Below are positions 22,559-34,153 of a stretch of 64,000 bases of DNA, in pieces. The notes under the pieces are model-generated. The model saw only the letters and a program-made list of their open reading frames with translations. It did not search any database and was not told the origin of the DNA. Positions within the stretch are counted from its first letter, which is position 1. Each line of letters begins with the position of its first letter. The position numbers were made by a program, and so were the translations under genes. Source of the stretch: Adenanthera pavonina (lineage: Eukaryota > Streptophyta > Magnoliopsida > Fabales > Fabaceae); NCBI GenBank assembly GCA_026686845.1, contig JAIVEN010000024.1:10775501-10839500 (forward strand). The letters run 5' to 3'.

Positions 22559-24354
22559 GTTTTCCTTTTAGGTACCCAAATTTGCTTGGGTCCTTTTTGG
22601 TTAGTAGATCTTTCCCTAGATGCAGATGCAACTCTGGGAACCCATTCAATTCTCCAGCTAAGTCCATTTTTCTTTAAAATACAGGAACTGGAAATGTGTC
22701 CCTTTTTGTTGCAGAAATGACAGGTAGTGAAGGGACTACTAGATTGAGAGGCAGGAAGAAAACAATGCAGATAATACTTTTGTTTAGCATGCCTTAGTTG
22801 ATTATATGTCTCAATGTGAGGTGATGCATTATTTTTCTTCTTATTGTTCTCAGTATGCATAAAATGTCTCCTATATGCATTTTGGTTTTTCTTCCTAATC
22901 TTTTCCTTGACAGCACATGGATCATAGCCAAGACCAGCTTTTCCTTGTGAAATTCTTTGGCTCCCCATCAAGCCAAACAACATATCTTTACCTCTAGTGA
23001 GCCTAGACATGCTTTTGACTAAGTAATCATTAGTTTGTTTAAGTTCAGTGCATGAAGTACAACAAACATATTCAGCAGTAGGTAAAGAAGTAATTTCAGA
23101 GATTGTGCTTTGAGATTCCAGCTTATTTATTTTCTTCTTTGCCAGTTTTAGTTCTTTAGCAACTTTAATAAAATCATCATGAAGCTCATGAAATGCATCC
23201 AGTAATTCAGAATAGGAAGGTTCAGATTCATATACCTCTTCATCCTGATCACTGCTGTATGAGGGTGTAGCTTCTTCAGAAGCAAGTGCCATCAGACAAA
23301 TGTTGGCAATCTCATCTTCATCTTCTTCTTCCTCATCTGAGCTGTTGCCCCATATGGATGAGATGTAGGCTTTCTTCTTTTTCCCTTTGTCAGCACCTTT
23401 CTTTTCCTTTTCTTGCTTTTTGAGGAATTGGGGGCAGTCCCACTTTATGTGTCCCTGCTTCTTGCACTCATAGCAAGTCACAGGTTCTTTTGCCTCTTTC
23501 TTGCTTTCCCCAGCAGCTACCTTCTTGAAGAATCTCTTGTTCTTCTTCTTGCTGTAGAATCTTCTGAATTTTCTGACCATCATAGCCAAAGTTTCCTCAT
23601 CAAGTTCATCCTCTTCGTCAGATTCTTCTTCCTTTTCATCAGCAGCTTTGAGAGCAAGGCCTTTCTTCTTTCTGTCCAGCCCGGCTTCCTTGAGAGCTTT
23701 GATTTTTCCTTCATACTCCTCAAGGCTCCCGAAAAGAGCTGTGACAGAGGCCATTGATTCTCCTCTGGCTTCTTCTATTGCTGTCACTTTGGGCTGCCAT
23801 TCCAGAGGGAGAGCTCTGAGAATTTTTCTCACTTTCTCTGATTGAGTGTATTCCCTTCCTAGGCTCTTTAGTTGATTCACAATGAGAGTGAATCTCTTTT
23901 GGAGCTCCTTTACAGTTTCTCCTTCAGACATCCTGAAGCTCTCATACTCTCCAATGCACGTATTGAGTCTGTTCTCCCTGACCCCTGATGTCCCTTCATG
24001 TGCAATCTGCAGAGTGTCCCACATCCCTTTTGCAGTGGTGCATTGTGAGACCCTGTAGAATTCGTCCTGGTTCAGGGCACTGACTAAACAATGCTTTGCT
24101 TTAAAATTCAGTAGGACTCTCCTTCTGTCTTCATCATTCCACTCTGCTTCCAGCTTCTCTTTGTATCTTCCATCTTTAGTTAGAGCCATTGGGACGAAAT
24201 CTCCTTTATCAATGACTGACCAGATGTCAAGATCAATTGATTGGAGGTAGATCTGCATCCTCATCTTCCAGTACCCATAATGCTCTCCACTGAAGCCTGG
24301 TGGTCTGTTAGTGTTGTTCCCTTCAGGAAGTATACTCTCTCCAAAGCCAGCCAT
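22555..24354 (-). CDS. gag: SV1 gag polyprotein (599 aa), intact
   Basis: I chose the ATG at 24354 (MAGFGESILPEG), because an upstream GTG in the same frame falls inside the tRNA primer-binding site. The capsid-like UBN2 region (roughly residues 20-210) has YWKMRMQIYLQ, MWDTLQIAHEG and LRALPLEWQPKV. A CCHC zinc knuckle CYECKKQGHIKWDC is near residue 294, and a Glu/Lys-rich coiled-coil-like stretch is near residues 370-410. A second CCHC knuckle, CHFCNKKGHISSSC, lies near residue 540. Gag forms the virus-like particle and binds element RNA. The long C-terminal half with a second knuckle is a Sirevirus trait. The stop TGA overlaps the pol ATG, placing pol in the -1 frame. Confidence 0.95.
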   Translation of the reverse strand: MAGFGESILPEGNNTNRPPGFSGEHYGYWKMRMQIYLQSIDLDIWSVIDKGDFVPMALTKDGRYKEKLEAEWNDEDRRRVLLNFKAKHCLVSALNQDEFYRVSQCTTAKGMWDTLQIAHEGTSGVRENRLNTCIGEYESFRMSEGETVKELQKRFTLIVNQLKSLGREYTQSEKVRKILRALPLEWQPKVTAIEEARGESMASVTALFGSLEEYEGKIKALKEAGLDRKKKGLALKAADEKEEESDEEDELDEETLAMMVRKFRRFYSKKKNKRFFKKVAAGESKKEAKEPVTCYECKKQGHIKWDCPQFLKKQEKEKKGADKGKKKKAYISSIWGNSSDEEEEDEDEIANICLMALASEEATPSYSSDQDEEVYESEPSYSELLDAFHELHDDFIKVAKELKLAKKKINKLESQSTISEITSLPTAEYVCCTSCTELKQTNDYLVKSMSRLTRGKDMLFGLMGSQRISQGKAGLGYDPCAVKEKIRKKNQNAYRRHFMHTENNKKKNNASPHIETYNQLRHAKQKYYLHCFLPASQSSSPFTTCHFCNKKGHISSSCILKKNGLSWRIEWVPRVASASRERSTNQKGPKQIWVPKRKT

Positions 24355-24395
24355 CTTTGTTCCCGGACTGTCAAATCCTTTGAATGGGAATCCGG

Positions 24396-24407
24396 GCTCT
24401 GATACCA
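24396..24407 (-). other. SV1 primer-binding site (tRNA-iMet)
   Basis: The minus strand reads TGGTATCAGAGC two bases after the 5' LTR end. This is the standard plant copia PBS matching the 3' end of initiator Met tRNA. Confidence 0.95.
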
Positions 24408-24409
24408 CT

Positions 24410-26130
24410 TGTTAGCAAGGCTGACTTCCCAAGAGGGGAGGTGAATTGGGAAGATTGAAATTTTTCTGCACAAAGTGAAGCAAGTGAAGATATCACAGTA
24501 TAATGAAAACAACGTGTAAAACAGAGCAAGCTGAAAAGTAGAGATAAGGAGAAGAAAACTCAGTGATTTATCCTGGTTCGGTCTATCCACTTGACCTACA
24601 TTCAGTCCCCAAGACACCTCTTGAGATTTATCCACTATCCAGCAAGAATTTCAACGGGCTTCTTGCTAAAGCCACAGTACACGAGTATGCTCTATTTTGA
24701 GCTCTCTCAAACTCTCTAAGCACTTTCTCTATGTGCTTCCCAATCCCCTTGTGAATACCCCTCACAAGTAAATCTATCTTCCAGATGAAGAGTAGATTGT
24801 TTACAAATGAATAACTCTCTTGAATAGAGTAGATATGAAGGTTTAAGTACAAATAATGAAGTTGGAAGGGTAAAAGCTTTTGAGATGAAGATTCAGCAGA
24901 AATTTGGTATATACAAGTTTGATTCGTTACCCACAACTTCAAATGATGTTATATTTATAGTTTTAGTTCTCAAATATCCGTTAGAGACTAAATCTATCCG
25001 TTGGGGAAGTTATCCAACGGTTACTCTGAAAAGCTATCCGTTTACCAACCGCATTTAATGTTTCTGACATACTGAAATTCGAATTTTGGTTGGCCAACAG
25101 ACGAATTTCGAAGGAACCGAAGGTTAAAGCTTCCAACGTTAAAATACGAAGTTCGTCTGTCCATAGAGTGAAATTCGAATTTTGAAACTTATAAATTATT
25201 TTCACAATGTGACATACGAATTTTCAAGAAAAAAGTTTTTCTGTAAATCGTGAACAGTGTTTTCAATTTTCTACAGTACCCTCGAAATTTGAATTTTGGA
25301 TGCCCAAAATTCGTCTGTCCATTGAACATTCAAAGAGGCACAGTAGTTTACTTTCTTTGAAATTCGAATTTTGACAGAGTGAAATTTGTCTGTCAGAGAC
25401 CAGTTTTGAGACTTAAATCATTCTTGATCTCAGATGAACTTTATCAAACTTTCAGATGAATTTCTTCTATTTTCTCAAGTTTTGTTTTTTCTGAAATTCG
25501 AATTTTGAAAGAGTGAAATTCGAATGTCACAAAGTAGCTCCTTTGACTCAGATGAAAATTCGAATGTTGCTAAGTCAAAGTTCGTCTGTCAGAGAGCATT
25601 TTTCAAACTTAGTTTCTTCTTGATTTCAGATGAACTTTAGCATAGTTTCAGACGAATTTCTTTGGTTTTCACAAATTGCATTTTGTCTGAAATTTGAATT
25701 TTGAAACTGTGAAGTTCGTCTGTCACAAAAAGGCTTCTTTCAGACTTGATGAAAATTCGAATTTTGAATGACCAAAATTCGTCTGACAGAGGGACACCTC
25801 TCCAGACTTATTCAGTTTTAGCTCGAAATTCGAATTTCCAAAAGCAAAGTTCGAATTTCCAACTTGACAGTTCAGTTAAACTTTCAAACTTCGTCTGTTT
25901 GTGAGTATTTTTCAAATAAGTAAAGATTTAATTTCAAATCAAGGTTTGAAAATGTCTTTTTCTCAAATCAAAATCTTTTACCCAATCTAAACAAAAACTA
26001 AAGATCCTACAAAAGATCTAATAGCAAATACTCAGAAAATCTTCACTTGAAACAGCTTTGATCTCCTTTGATATCTTCAATCCAAGCTCTTGAGTGTTGG
26101 TTTGGAATCATCAAAACTCTTGATCCAACA
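24410..26130 (-). repeat. SV1 5' LTR
   Basis: The LTR is 1,721 bp and the same length as the 3' LTR. The TATA box CTATAAATAT is at about 24950-24960 (minus strand), with the U3 box array at 25065-25900 upstream of it. Most differences from the 3' LTR are C/T or G/A, and several fall in the AATTCG boxes. Confidence 0.95.
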
Positions 26131-28478
26131 TAAAAGACTAAAAAGGAGCTAAAAAAGGTAAAATAGTAAGTTTGCTAAGAGTCAGGACAAAATAGTAATT
26201 TTAAAAGTAAGAGAGAGAAAATAATATGATATTACTTCAGTCCAAGATAGAAAGTACATTGGATATAGATTATGCGGGCTCAAACAGGAAAAAGCACAAG
26301 TACTGCAGTATGTGAATCCCACATGGATAATAAATACTGACCGAGTAAAGTAAATAGTAAAAGGTAAGCAAGATAAGTGATTCCCACATAAAAAAAGTAA
26401 AGAGAAAAAGGTGGTGGATCCCATAGATAAAGTAAATAAGAAAGATACAAAATAGAGTAAATAACCAGACAAAAGTATATTGCACAAAACTACCTAGTCC
26501 AAATAAATTAGCAGATAGTAATTTCTCTCTCCTCCCACTCTCTTGACCGAATTAACGAAGGGCAAGTAGAAGAAAATTTTCTCTTTCATCTCTCTCTCTC
26601 AAAGGCAAAAATATCAAGGGGCAAAAGAGGAAAATGACGTAAACTAAAGAAAAATAATTCTAGGCCATTGGATCAAAAGTAAATTGAACGGCCAAGATCT
26701 AATCCAAAAACTCTATAAATAGGCCTTTCCACCCCTCCCTTCTTTGCTCATTTTCACAACACCAAGAGGGTGTTAGAGAGATAGGAAAAGCATGAGAGTT
26801 GAAAGAGAAAGAGAGGGAGACCGAGAGAAAGAAATGGAGAGGAAAGGAAGAGGAACAGAAGAAAGGAGAAGGCAGGGAAGGATGCTTTAAGGTAAGGTTC
26901 TTCTTCCCATTCTCTTCTAGTATTATTCTCATTCATATAGTAGAGTTTGAGCTAGGGTTTAGAAGTTATCTTCCTCCTCCCATGGCCTTTTGTGTCTCAG
27001 TCAAAGCATGGTTTGTAAGGCTAGGAGTTGTGTTCCATTAAGACAATGTTAGCCATGTGTTTGTGATGCTGAATGATACCTAAAATGCATGAAAAAATAA
27101 CCAAAAGTTTGAGTTTTTCATGTTGGGTTTTTGAAGGACATGTCTCAGCCAAGACAAGAAGTGCCTGAAGGAAGGAGTTTTACATGAAACCAATTATTCC
27201 AATGAGCTCCTAAGATGCAATATAGTCAAGAGAGGATAAGGGATTCATAATAGAAGTTGCTTTAAAAAATGTCAAAATTTAGGGCTACTTATGCATACTC
27301 AGTTTCTCATTATGCTATCAAGTTATTTAGCAAAGATTATTGATGTTACTAGGCCCCAAACAAGCTCAAGAAGTAAGCTAAAGTGAGTGAAAGGCAAGTT
27401 CAAAGTAGAGGATTGCAAAGTTCCAAGGTAGTCCCTTGCTATGTCTTTACGTTATTGCACAATGATGTTATATATGTTTGAATGCTATGAAACTATTACC
27501 ATGTTATTGTTTTGACTATTTTATGATTGGCTGGCTATTTTTATTGATGAGACCTAAGCCTGAGATGTCCTATTTCTATATCGTTATGCTGTTGAACTTT
27601 CATTAGATAACATGGATCTTTTATATGTTTTATGAAATTATGTAATGTTTTTCAATATTTTAAATGTGTTGTAATTATGTATTGGCATGTGTAAGTGTAC
27701 TACTGAGATTCCCTAATCTCACCCCCAATATTTTCTAATGATAGGGGCAACTTAAAACAAAGAAAGAATGTTGGCATAGAGGATTGAGCATGCTGGAGTG
27801 TTTTTGTTGGAACTGTTTATGCCTGTTTACACTGTCTGATTTGGATTACTATATAAATTCAAATAGTATTCCAAAAATTCAGATGTTGTATGTATGATTA
27901 GAGCTATGTTCTATGAACAATCTGGAACTAGTTTGGCTCTAGTTGGAGTTATATAATTGAATTTATGAATGTTTTTCCAAAATTGTAGTAAGAGTTATAT
28001 TCAACCCCTGAATATTTATGTTGGTATTCCATCCAGTAGTACACAATATATGTACAATGTTTATATACTTAGAAAGAATACACACAGAGTTTTCTAATGA
28101 TACTAAGAATGCATGAATTAGCTCTGTATTCTATGAGATATGCTTGCTCAAAATTATGGCTCAAAATCTGGATAGAAATTGGAAGTAGAAAATGAATGGT
28201 AAAGTTTAGTTAATAAAATGCATGAATTTGAGCGATAACTTTCTAGTTCATAATTTTTTCCATGTAATTCAAGATGTGAATAATTTTTAAAGACTTAAAC
28301 TACTAAGAAAGGATTTTTGTACATTTAGTTATAAATTTTCAAAATTTGCTACACAATATTATGAGTAGTGCATGAAAATAGATTTTAACAGTTTTAGGTT
28401 TTCAATTAGTTCAAGTTCTCAAGAGCCTTTTACTGCACCTAAATGAGGCAATTTACATGGGAAAAGTACTGAAATGTA
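26131..28478 (+). mobile_element. T1 LTR, right part (promoter, leader, 3' end)
   Basis: The part begins with the SV1 target duplication TAAAA. It contains a pyrimidine/purine-rich U3, the TATA box TCTATAAATAGGCC at about 26712, an AG-rich leader with GTAAGG splice-donor-like bases near 26892, and the hairpin GAGATTCCCTAATCTCACCCC at about 27706. No protein is encoded. Minus-strand ORFs at 26182-26487 and 26699-26936 are chance frames in the repeat. It is homologous to T2-T5. Confidence 0.7.
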
Positions 28479-28814
28479 AGACCTTGTTTATATTTTCTAT
28501 ACCTTTGTCATTTGCTTTTAGATTCTAAACATGCATGTCAAGCATCAATTCCTTAAATGCATTGGTGATCTTGTCATGTACATACTTCAAGTTCTTCCAC
28601 AAATTTCATCCTTTTCAAACTCACTCTTAGCACTTGCATATGGAGTAATTGTGATGAGAAAAACTTTAGGAATTCACAATTATTTGATTGGAAGTTAGGT
28701 TTTCTACATGAACTAAGGCTTAGACCTTTGGTATGCTCAATGCCACATGATTAAATTCACAAAATATTTGCAACAGGTTCTATAAAGTAGCATATGATTA
28801 GAAAGAATACACAC
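28479..28814 (+). repeat. Dispersed repeat X, copy 2, right part
   Basis: Matches copy 1 at 11500-11850 (TGATCTTGTCATGTACATA, CACTTGCATATGGAGTAATTG, then TATAAAGT.GC.TA). It is the continuation of 13730-14091 across the inserted T1+SV1 block. No genes. Confidence 0.55.
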
Positions 28815-31161
28815 CTTGAACTAGTTGGAAGCTCAACTGAAAAATTTTGTTTTTGTGCATTATTCATATTATCATGTAGCTAATTTTGGAAAATCATAAT
28901 TAAATGCAAAAAAATCATTTCTTAGTTGCTCAAGTCTCTAAATATCATAAACATCATGAACTTATGAGAAAAATATGAAACTAGAATTTGGACGCTTCAA
29001 TTAGTATAGTTTATTCGTCCAAGTTTACTATTCATTTTCTACTTCCAATTTCTAAGTCCTAATTTTTAAAAAAAATCATTTCTCTTCATACATAAGGCTG
29101 TTTTGTGCATTCTTAATGTCATTTGAAATCTTTGTACGTCTACTTTCCAACAATATATATTTTGTACATTTGTTTTACTTGTACAAAACAAAACATCATC
29201 ATAAACCATCAGAGGTCAAAATAATCCTTTACTGGAACAATTTTAAAAAAACATGCATAACTCTCATTATGTAGCAACTAGTACCATATTGTTCATTAAA
29301 CAAAGCTCTTTCCATACATGCAACTAGCTGAACTTTTTTAGCTCTATACAATGTTATATTTCATAAAGTCTTTCAAAAGTAATAGTATTTACAGTAAAAT
29401 CACAGTTTTCCAATATTATCCAGTTTTGACCTTTAAATTTGATTAGCTATAACTTTTATCATACTTAACCAATTCATTCAAAATTTGTTTTATTATAAAA
29501 CTCATCATATCCTCTAATTAGAGGAGTCATACTAGGCTTATTTCTCATACTATATTATGCTAAACACTTCAGAACATTTACATGACATAACTTGTTATTG
29601 AAAGAACCATACATATTCTTCTCATTCTTATTTTCATTTTATCATTCATTATCATCTAGCATGCTTTCTATACATCATATAGGATCATAATTCATTAATT
29701 ACATAAATCATAACATGATTTACAAGCATGCTTCATGATCAAACATCATTGATAGCTATAAACTTTAACATGCTTCTTCATCACATTTCTTCTTCCTTTG
29801 CTTTCCTTCATTGTCTTGCTTTACACCAAGCATTGTTAGTACTTGGGAGGATGAGATTAGGCTTCTCAATAATAAATTTGCACATGCTGATATATCATCA
29901 CATTACATCAAAAATATTCATAGCATTGCACAATCATTAAAAACACATGAAAATGTCATGTTGGCTAGAAAAATTTTGATAGCATAACAGCTTAAAAACA
30001 AGACATCTTGGGCAGAGCCCTCATTAATTAAACAGCCAGCCAATCATAAAAATAAGTCACAGCAACATGGCAACATTTACATAGCATAAATCATGTATAA
30101 AAAAAATTGTGCAACAATATAAAAGTAAGGCAAGTTATACTACCTTGGAGCTTTAACCTTTCCTCTTTAAATTTGACTTTCTCTTGTTTGAAGCATTTTC
30201 TAATCACTTCCTTGCCACTTCTCAATCCTAAAAACATCAATACAACCATGCTAAGTCAATTCTCAATGAGTTTACTTGAAGGTCACTTTGAACCCTAAAC
30301 TTTCATATTTTGCAAACTAACTTATAGCCTTAAACTGTTGACCTTTCTTGACTAATTTGGACCCTAAGAACTCATTGAAATCATTAGAATCATCAAATTT
30401 CAATCCTAAGGTCACATTTCTCTTTGGCCAAAACTTATGCCTAAAAAGTTCATATTTTACATCTTTAGTTTAATTTTGAAACCTTTACCTCTCCTTTGCT
30501 AATTTTTGCATGAGGAATCCATTTTTATCATTAGATTCATGAAATTCCAAGTCTAAGGCTACTATCTAGCCTTTGCGGAAACTCCCTCTTCAAGGAGCAA
30601 GAGAAAAGAATTTCATGATTCCTTCCATAAAACTCAAGCAAACCTAGTTTCTTTCATCATTTACATGCTTTCTCTTAACTTGATTTCATGAAAACATACC
30701 CCTTTACATGATCCCCATACATGGCCAAAACACATAACCCTAGGAGGAGGAGAAGAAAATCCAACTATCCTAATTTAAACTCATGGAACACTAGCTTGGT
30801 TTGAAAGAAGAAACTTACCATAAGCTTGGTTTTTCACCTTCAAGCTTACTTCCTTTCCATCTTCCTTCTTCTTCCTTCTTTCTCCTCTCTTTCTCTCTAA
30901 AAAATTTAGCATAGTTTTCCCTCTCTAAGCCTTGAGAATTTCAGCCAACACAAGGTAGGGGAGGGGTATTTATAAACTTCAAGAATAAAGCTCATCCATC
31001 GATTCCAATCTTGATCCATGTCCGATAATGAAAACTTCTTCATGTTAGCAACCTAAAATAATAAAATAACTACTCTAACATGTGCTCAAATATTGGCCAA
31101 TAGGAGGAGAGCATGTGTTTTCCTATACAGAATATTTTCCTTAGTCCAAATTAGTCTTATA
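28815..31161 (-). mobile_element. T2 LTR (Gypsy-type), inverted, partial
   Basis: Read on the minus strand this matches T1: a TTTATAAATACCCC promoter box at about 30964-30978, a splice-donor-like TATGGTAAGTTTC at about 30815-30827, a GAGAAGCCTAATCTCATCC hairpin-like motif at about 29844-29862, and the same AAAATTTGAAAATTTATAAC-type 3' region. The upstream end is replaced by Sirevirus SV3 at 31162, about 190 bp from the TATA box. No coding sequence. Confidence 0.65.
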
Positions 31162-32677
31162 CATTAGGTTTGCCGGCTTCCCAAGAGGGAGGGTGAATTA
31201 GGAAGTTTACAATTTTCTGCAAAATTGTAAAAGACCACTAAAAGTAAAAAGTTGTAGAAAACAAAATGCAGAATATAAAATGACAGTTTGCAAAGTAGAG
31301 GAAGGGAGGACACAAAGATTTATCCTAGTTCGATCTACTCCTCTTGACCTACGTCCAGTCCTTAAGCCACCACTTGAGATTTTTCACTATCTTACAAGAA
31401 TTCAGTAGGTTCCTTGTAATGCTAAAGTACAGCCTTGTGTTATGTTCTAAGAGCTTACAAATTTTCACTCTACACTTTAGCAAAGTGTTTCCCAAATCTC
31501 ATGTGAAAACCCCTCACAAGAAAATCTTTCTTCCAGGTAAAGAAAAGATTAGTTATAAAAAGAAAAACTCTCTAATATAGAGTAAATGTGACAGTTGAAG
31601 TGTAATAAATGAAGTGTGAGTGAGTATAAGGCTTTGTTTAATGATTTCAACATGATTTCAGTATATACAGCATAAAATCATTACCTACAACTTCAAATGA
31701 ATTTCTATTTATAGATTTGTGTCTTAACTATACGTTAGACACAAGATCTAGCATTAGAAAAGTTACCCAATAGTTACTCTATAAAACTAGCCATTCACAA
31801 ACCTCATTTAATGCATCTGACACTCTAAAATTTGAATTTTGGTTTATTAACAGACAAATTTCACAAAGACCATAAGCTAAAGACTTTAACATTGAACTTC
31901 CAAAATTTGTCTATTTAAAAGTAAAATTCAAATTTTGGTTTTGACAAATATTTCCCATGTTAAAATATACAAATTTTCAAGTTTAAAGTGCATCTATTGA
32001 TTGTGAACAGTTATCTCATAATGTTACAATGCACTCGAAGTTCGAATTTTGGATATTCAAAATTCGTCTGTTAGTAAGTAACTGAATATGGTACAAGAGT
32101 TCTACCTTTCAAAATTCAAATTTTAAACTTTCAAAATTCATCTGACAGAGAGACCTTTAATTAGACTTACATGTTTTCAATTTAAAGTTCAAATTTTGAA
32201 ATCCAAAGTTTATCTGATAGAGGGACTAATTTTGAACTCTTTTTACACTTTGATATTAGACAAACTTTGACATAAATTCAAATGAATTTTCCATTTGTCA
32301 CAAATTATACTTGATTAGAAATTCAAATTTTAATCAACTAAAATTTGTCTGACAAATATAATATCTTTGTAACTTCAAATTTCAGTTACCAAAGTTTAAA
32401 TTTTCAACTATATGTGTGGAGTTTAACAACCCAAAATTCGTCTGATAGTTAGTGTTTTTCAAATTTAGCATGAGCTAACATAGGATAATTGAAAAACACA
32501 TATTTAAAACTAGTGGGAGTGATATCAAAGTCTTTGACTCTGTGTTCACTATGAGAAATCCTACAAACTAATTCTTTACTAATTTCTTCATGGATTTACT
32601 TGAATGCTTTTACACTCCTTTGATATTTTCTTTCCAAGCTCTATTTATTTAGAATAATCAAAACAATTGATTCAACA
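31162..32677 (-). repeat. SV3 3' LTR, decayed
   Basis: About 1.5 kb. It starts with a mutated TG (CATTAGG..CCGGCTTCCCAAGAGG) and ends GATTCAACA before the PPT. The U3 boxes are recognisable at 31820-32460 but mostly read AAATTTGAATTTT and GACAAATTT, that is with CG changed to TG or CA. The conserved block is still present at 31344-31365. Confidence 0.85.
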
Positions 32678-32695
32678 TTGTCCCCTTTTTTTATG
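32678..32695 (-). other. SV3 polypurine tract
   Basis: On the minus strand this is an AAAAAAAGGGGACAA tract next to the 3' LTR. It is a mutated version of the SV1 tract. Confidence 0.8.
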
Positions 32696-32968
32696 ATGAC
32701 AAAATAACTTGCAAATTAGATTAATAGTTGGGTTTGCTTCTAAGGGCTCCCCCTCAACATATGCATTAAAGTCTAAAGATAAGTATAGCATATATAGCTA
32801 AGCAAAAGGAAAATATGGAATTACATTGTATTAATTCATTCAAGGTTCAGTACAGTGATATGACATTACAAGAATAGCATTTCAAGACAAGATTATCATT
32901 TCAGTAGAAGGGATACATCAAACAGAAACAAGCAAAGACAAGTAAAAATAAGCAACTCTAAGATCTAA

Positions 32969-34153
32969 TCACTTCTTCTTGGGCTTGGACTTTTTGCTGT
33001 ACGTCTTGCCAGAATGTCCTACTCTAGTTTGCTCAGTTTTCTTCTCCCCCTTTTTGGCATCATCAGGGGCTAGAGCATGCATAGAAAGAGAAGGAATCTG
33101 AGACATTAGAATGGCATGAAGATGGACAGGGATTAATGGCACTGAGGAAAGGATATAAGGAAAAGGTACTGATGGTGGTGTTTTAGGGAGATCTTCCTCA
33201 ATATATGAGATTATCTCTTAAACTTCCCTCTGAAGATTTGTGAAGCTAGCTCTCTATGCTATAGAGAGACCAAGCTTGGGAGATGAAGATGGAAGTGCAG
33301 GAGAAGAAAACATTTCTTCAAGCCTTTTATTTTGAGCTTGCACAATTCCATTATGTGCAATGGCAGCAACATCTACATAAGGAACAAGGCTTCTCTCGTC
33401 ATTTAGTGCAGCTTGAATAATAGGAGCAGAGGTGATGGCTGCAACAAGCTTTTCCATTTGCTTAGATTCTTGGAGTGATAGAAATAATTCATGAGCATCT
33501 TCCATCATGGGCTCGTGAGAACCTGCTTCCTAAAGGGCCTCTTCCTCCATTGCATAATCCAAATGTAAACCAGGACTTGTTACATTGCTGGAGGCCTGTG
33601 GGGTAGCAGCAGTGTTATCAGCCCTACTGGCAGCATCTATTGCAGTAAACTCAAGGGATCGTAGTTTAAAAGGGCTAGGAGATTTAGAAAAGGGAGACTT
33701 GGTAGGCTTAGATGGTCTAGGCTGAGGTAGAGCTAATGTAGAGTAGATAACACTTCTGATGTCTTCATAGGCATTATAACCACTTTCATATTTTTGGATA
33801 ACTGAAAGATTTGATCTTACAAGTGAGCAAACTTGGCATTTTACTCATCTCTAATGCTCAACATGAGTGTAGAGAGGTTATCATATAGCTTAGTGATTTT
33901 AGTTGGCTTGAACCAGGTCAAAGGAGTGGAAGGCTGAGGTGTTTGAGTGAGCTTTGTTGGAGGTAAGATAGGATGTGAAGGTTATGGTGGAGGAGAAATA
34001 TGCTAGGCTGGCTATGGTGAGGGCTGAGTATCTGGTATAGCTGCAGAGGTCCCCTCTTGTGATTAACTTTCTTCAAAGAATAGGTCCTCTGACTCTCCTA
34101 CGCCTTTGCCAACCATCTCCCTTCTTTTCTTTCAATCCTCATCTGTTGCAACT
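32969..34153 (-). pseudogene. SV3 3' ORF, C-terminal part
   Basis: The piece ends GKTYSKKSKPKKK then TGA at 32969-32971, identical in ending to SV1. Upstream, an 84-aa open piece (33254-33508) has QESKQMEKLVAAI and HNGIVQAQNKRLEEMF, matching the SV1 protein segment. Several stops and shifts lie between. The coding strand is cut at 34153 by the T3 LTR and resumes at 37637. Confidence 0.85.

Larger units (their letters stand above)
14233..26130 (-). mobile_element. SV1: nearly intact Sirevirus-type copia retrotransposon
   Basis: SV1 is an 11,898-bp element with a 5-bp target duplication TAAAA (14228-14232 and 26131-26135). Its two LTRs are each 1,721 bp, begin TGTTGG and end AACA on the coding (minus) strand. 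Order on the minus strand: 5' LTR (26130-24410), PBS, gag, pol, a 1-kb spacer rich in AATTCG boxes, an extra 3' ORF, PPT, 3' LTR (15953-14233). The domain order PR-INT-RT-RH is copia; the long gag, extra 3' ORF and GGGGGAGA PPT are Sirevirus traits. By eye the LTRs differ at about 25 sites, almost all transitions (about 1.5%), so insertion is recent. Confidence 0.95.

Noticed and set aside
24355..24408. Upstream GTG start for SV1 gag (adds 18 residues)
   Set aside because: The codons overlap the tRNA primer-binding site next to the LTR, and an ATG aligned with the SV2 gag start lies just downstream.
26182..27041. Overlapping ORFs of 60-101 aa around 26.2-27.0 kb
   Set aside because: They sit in the T1 promoter and leader, on both strands, in low-complexity AG/CT-rich sequence. 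They are chance frames.
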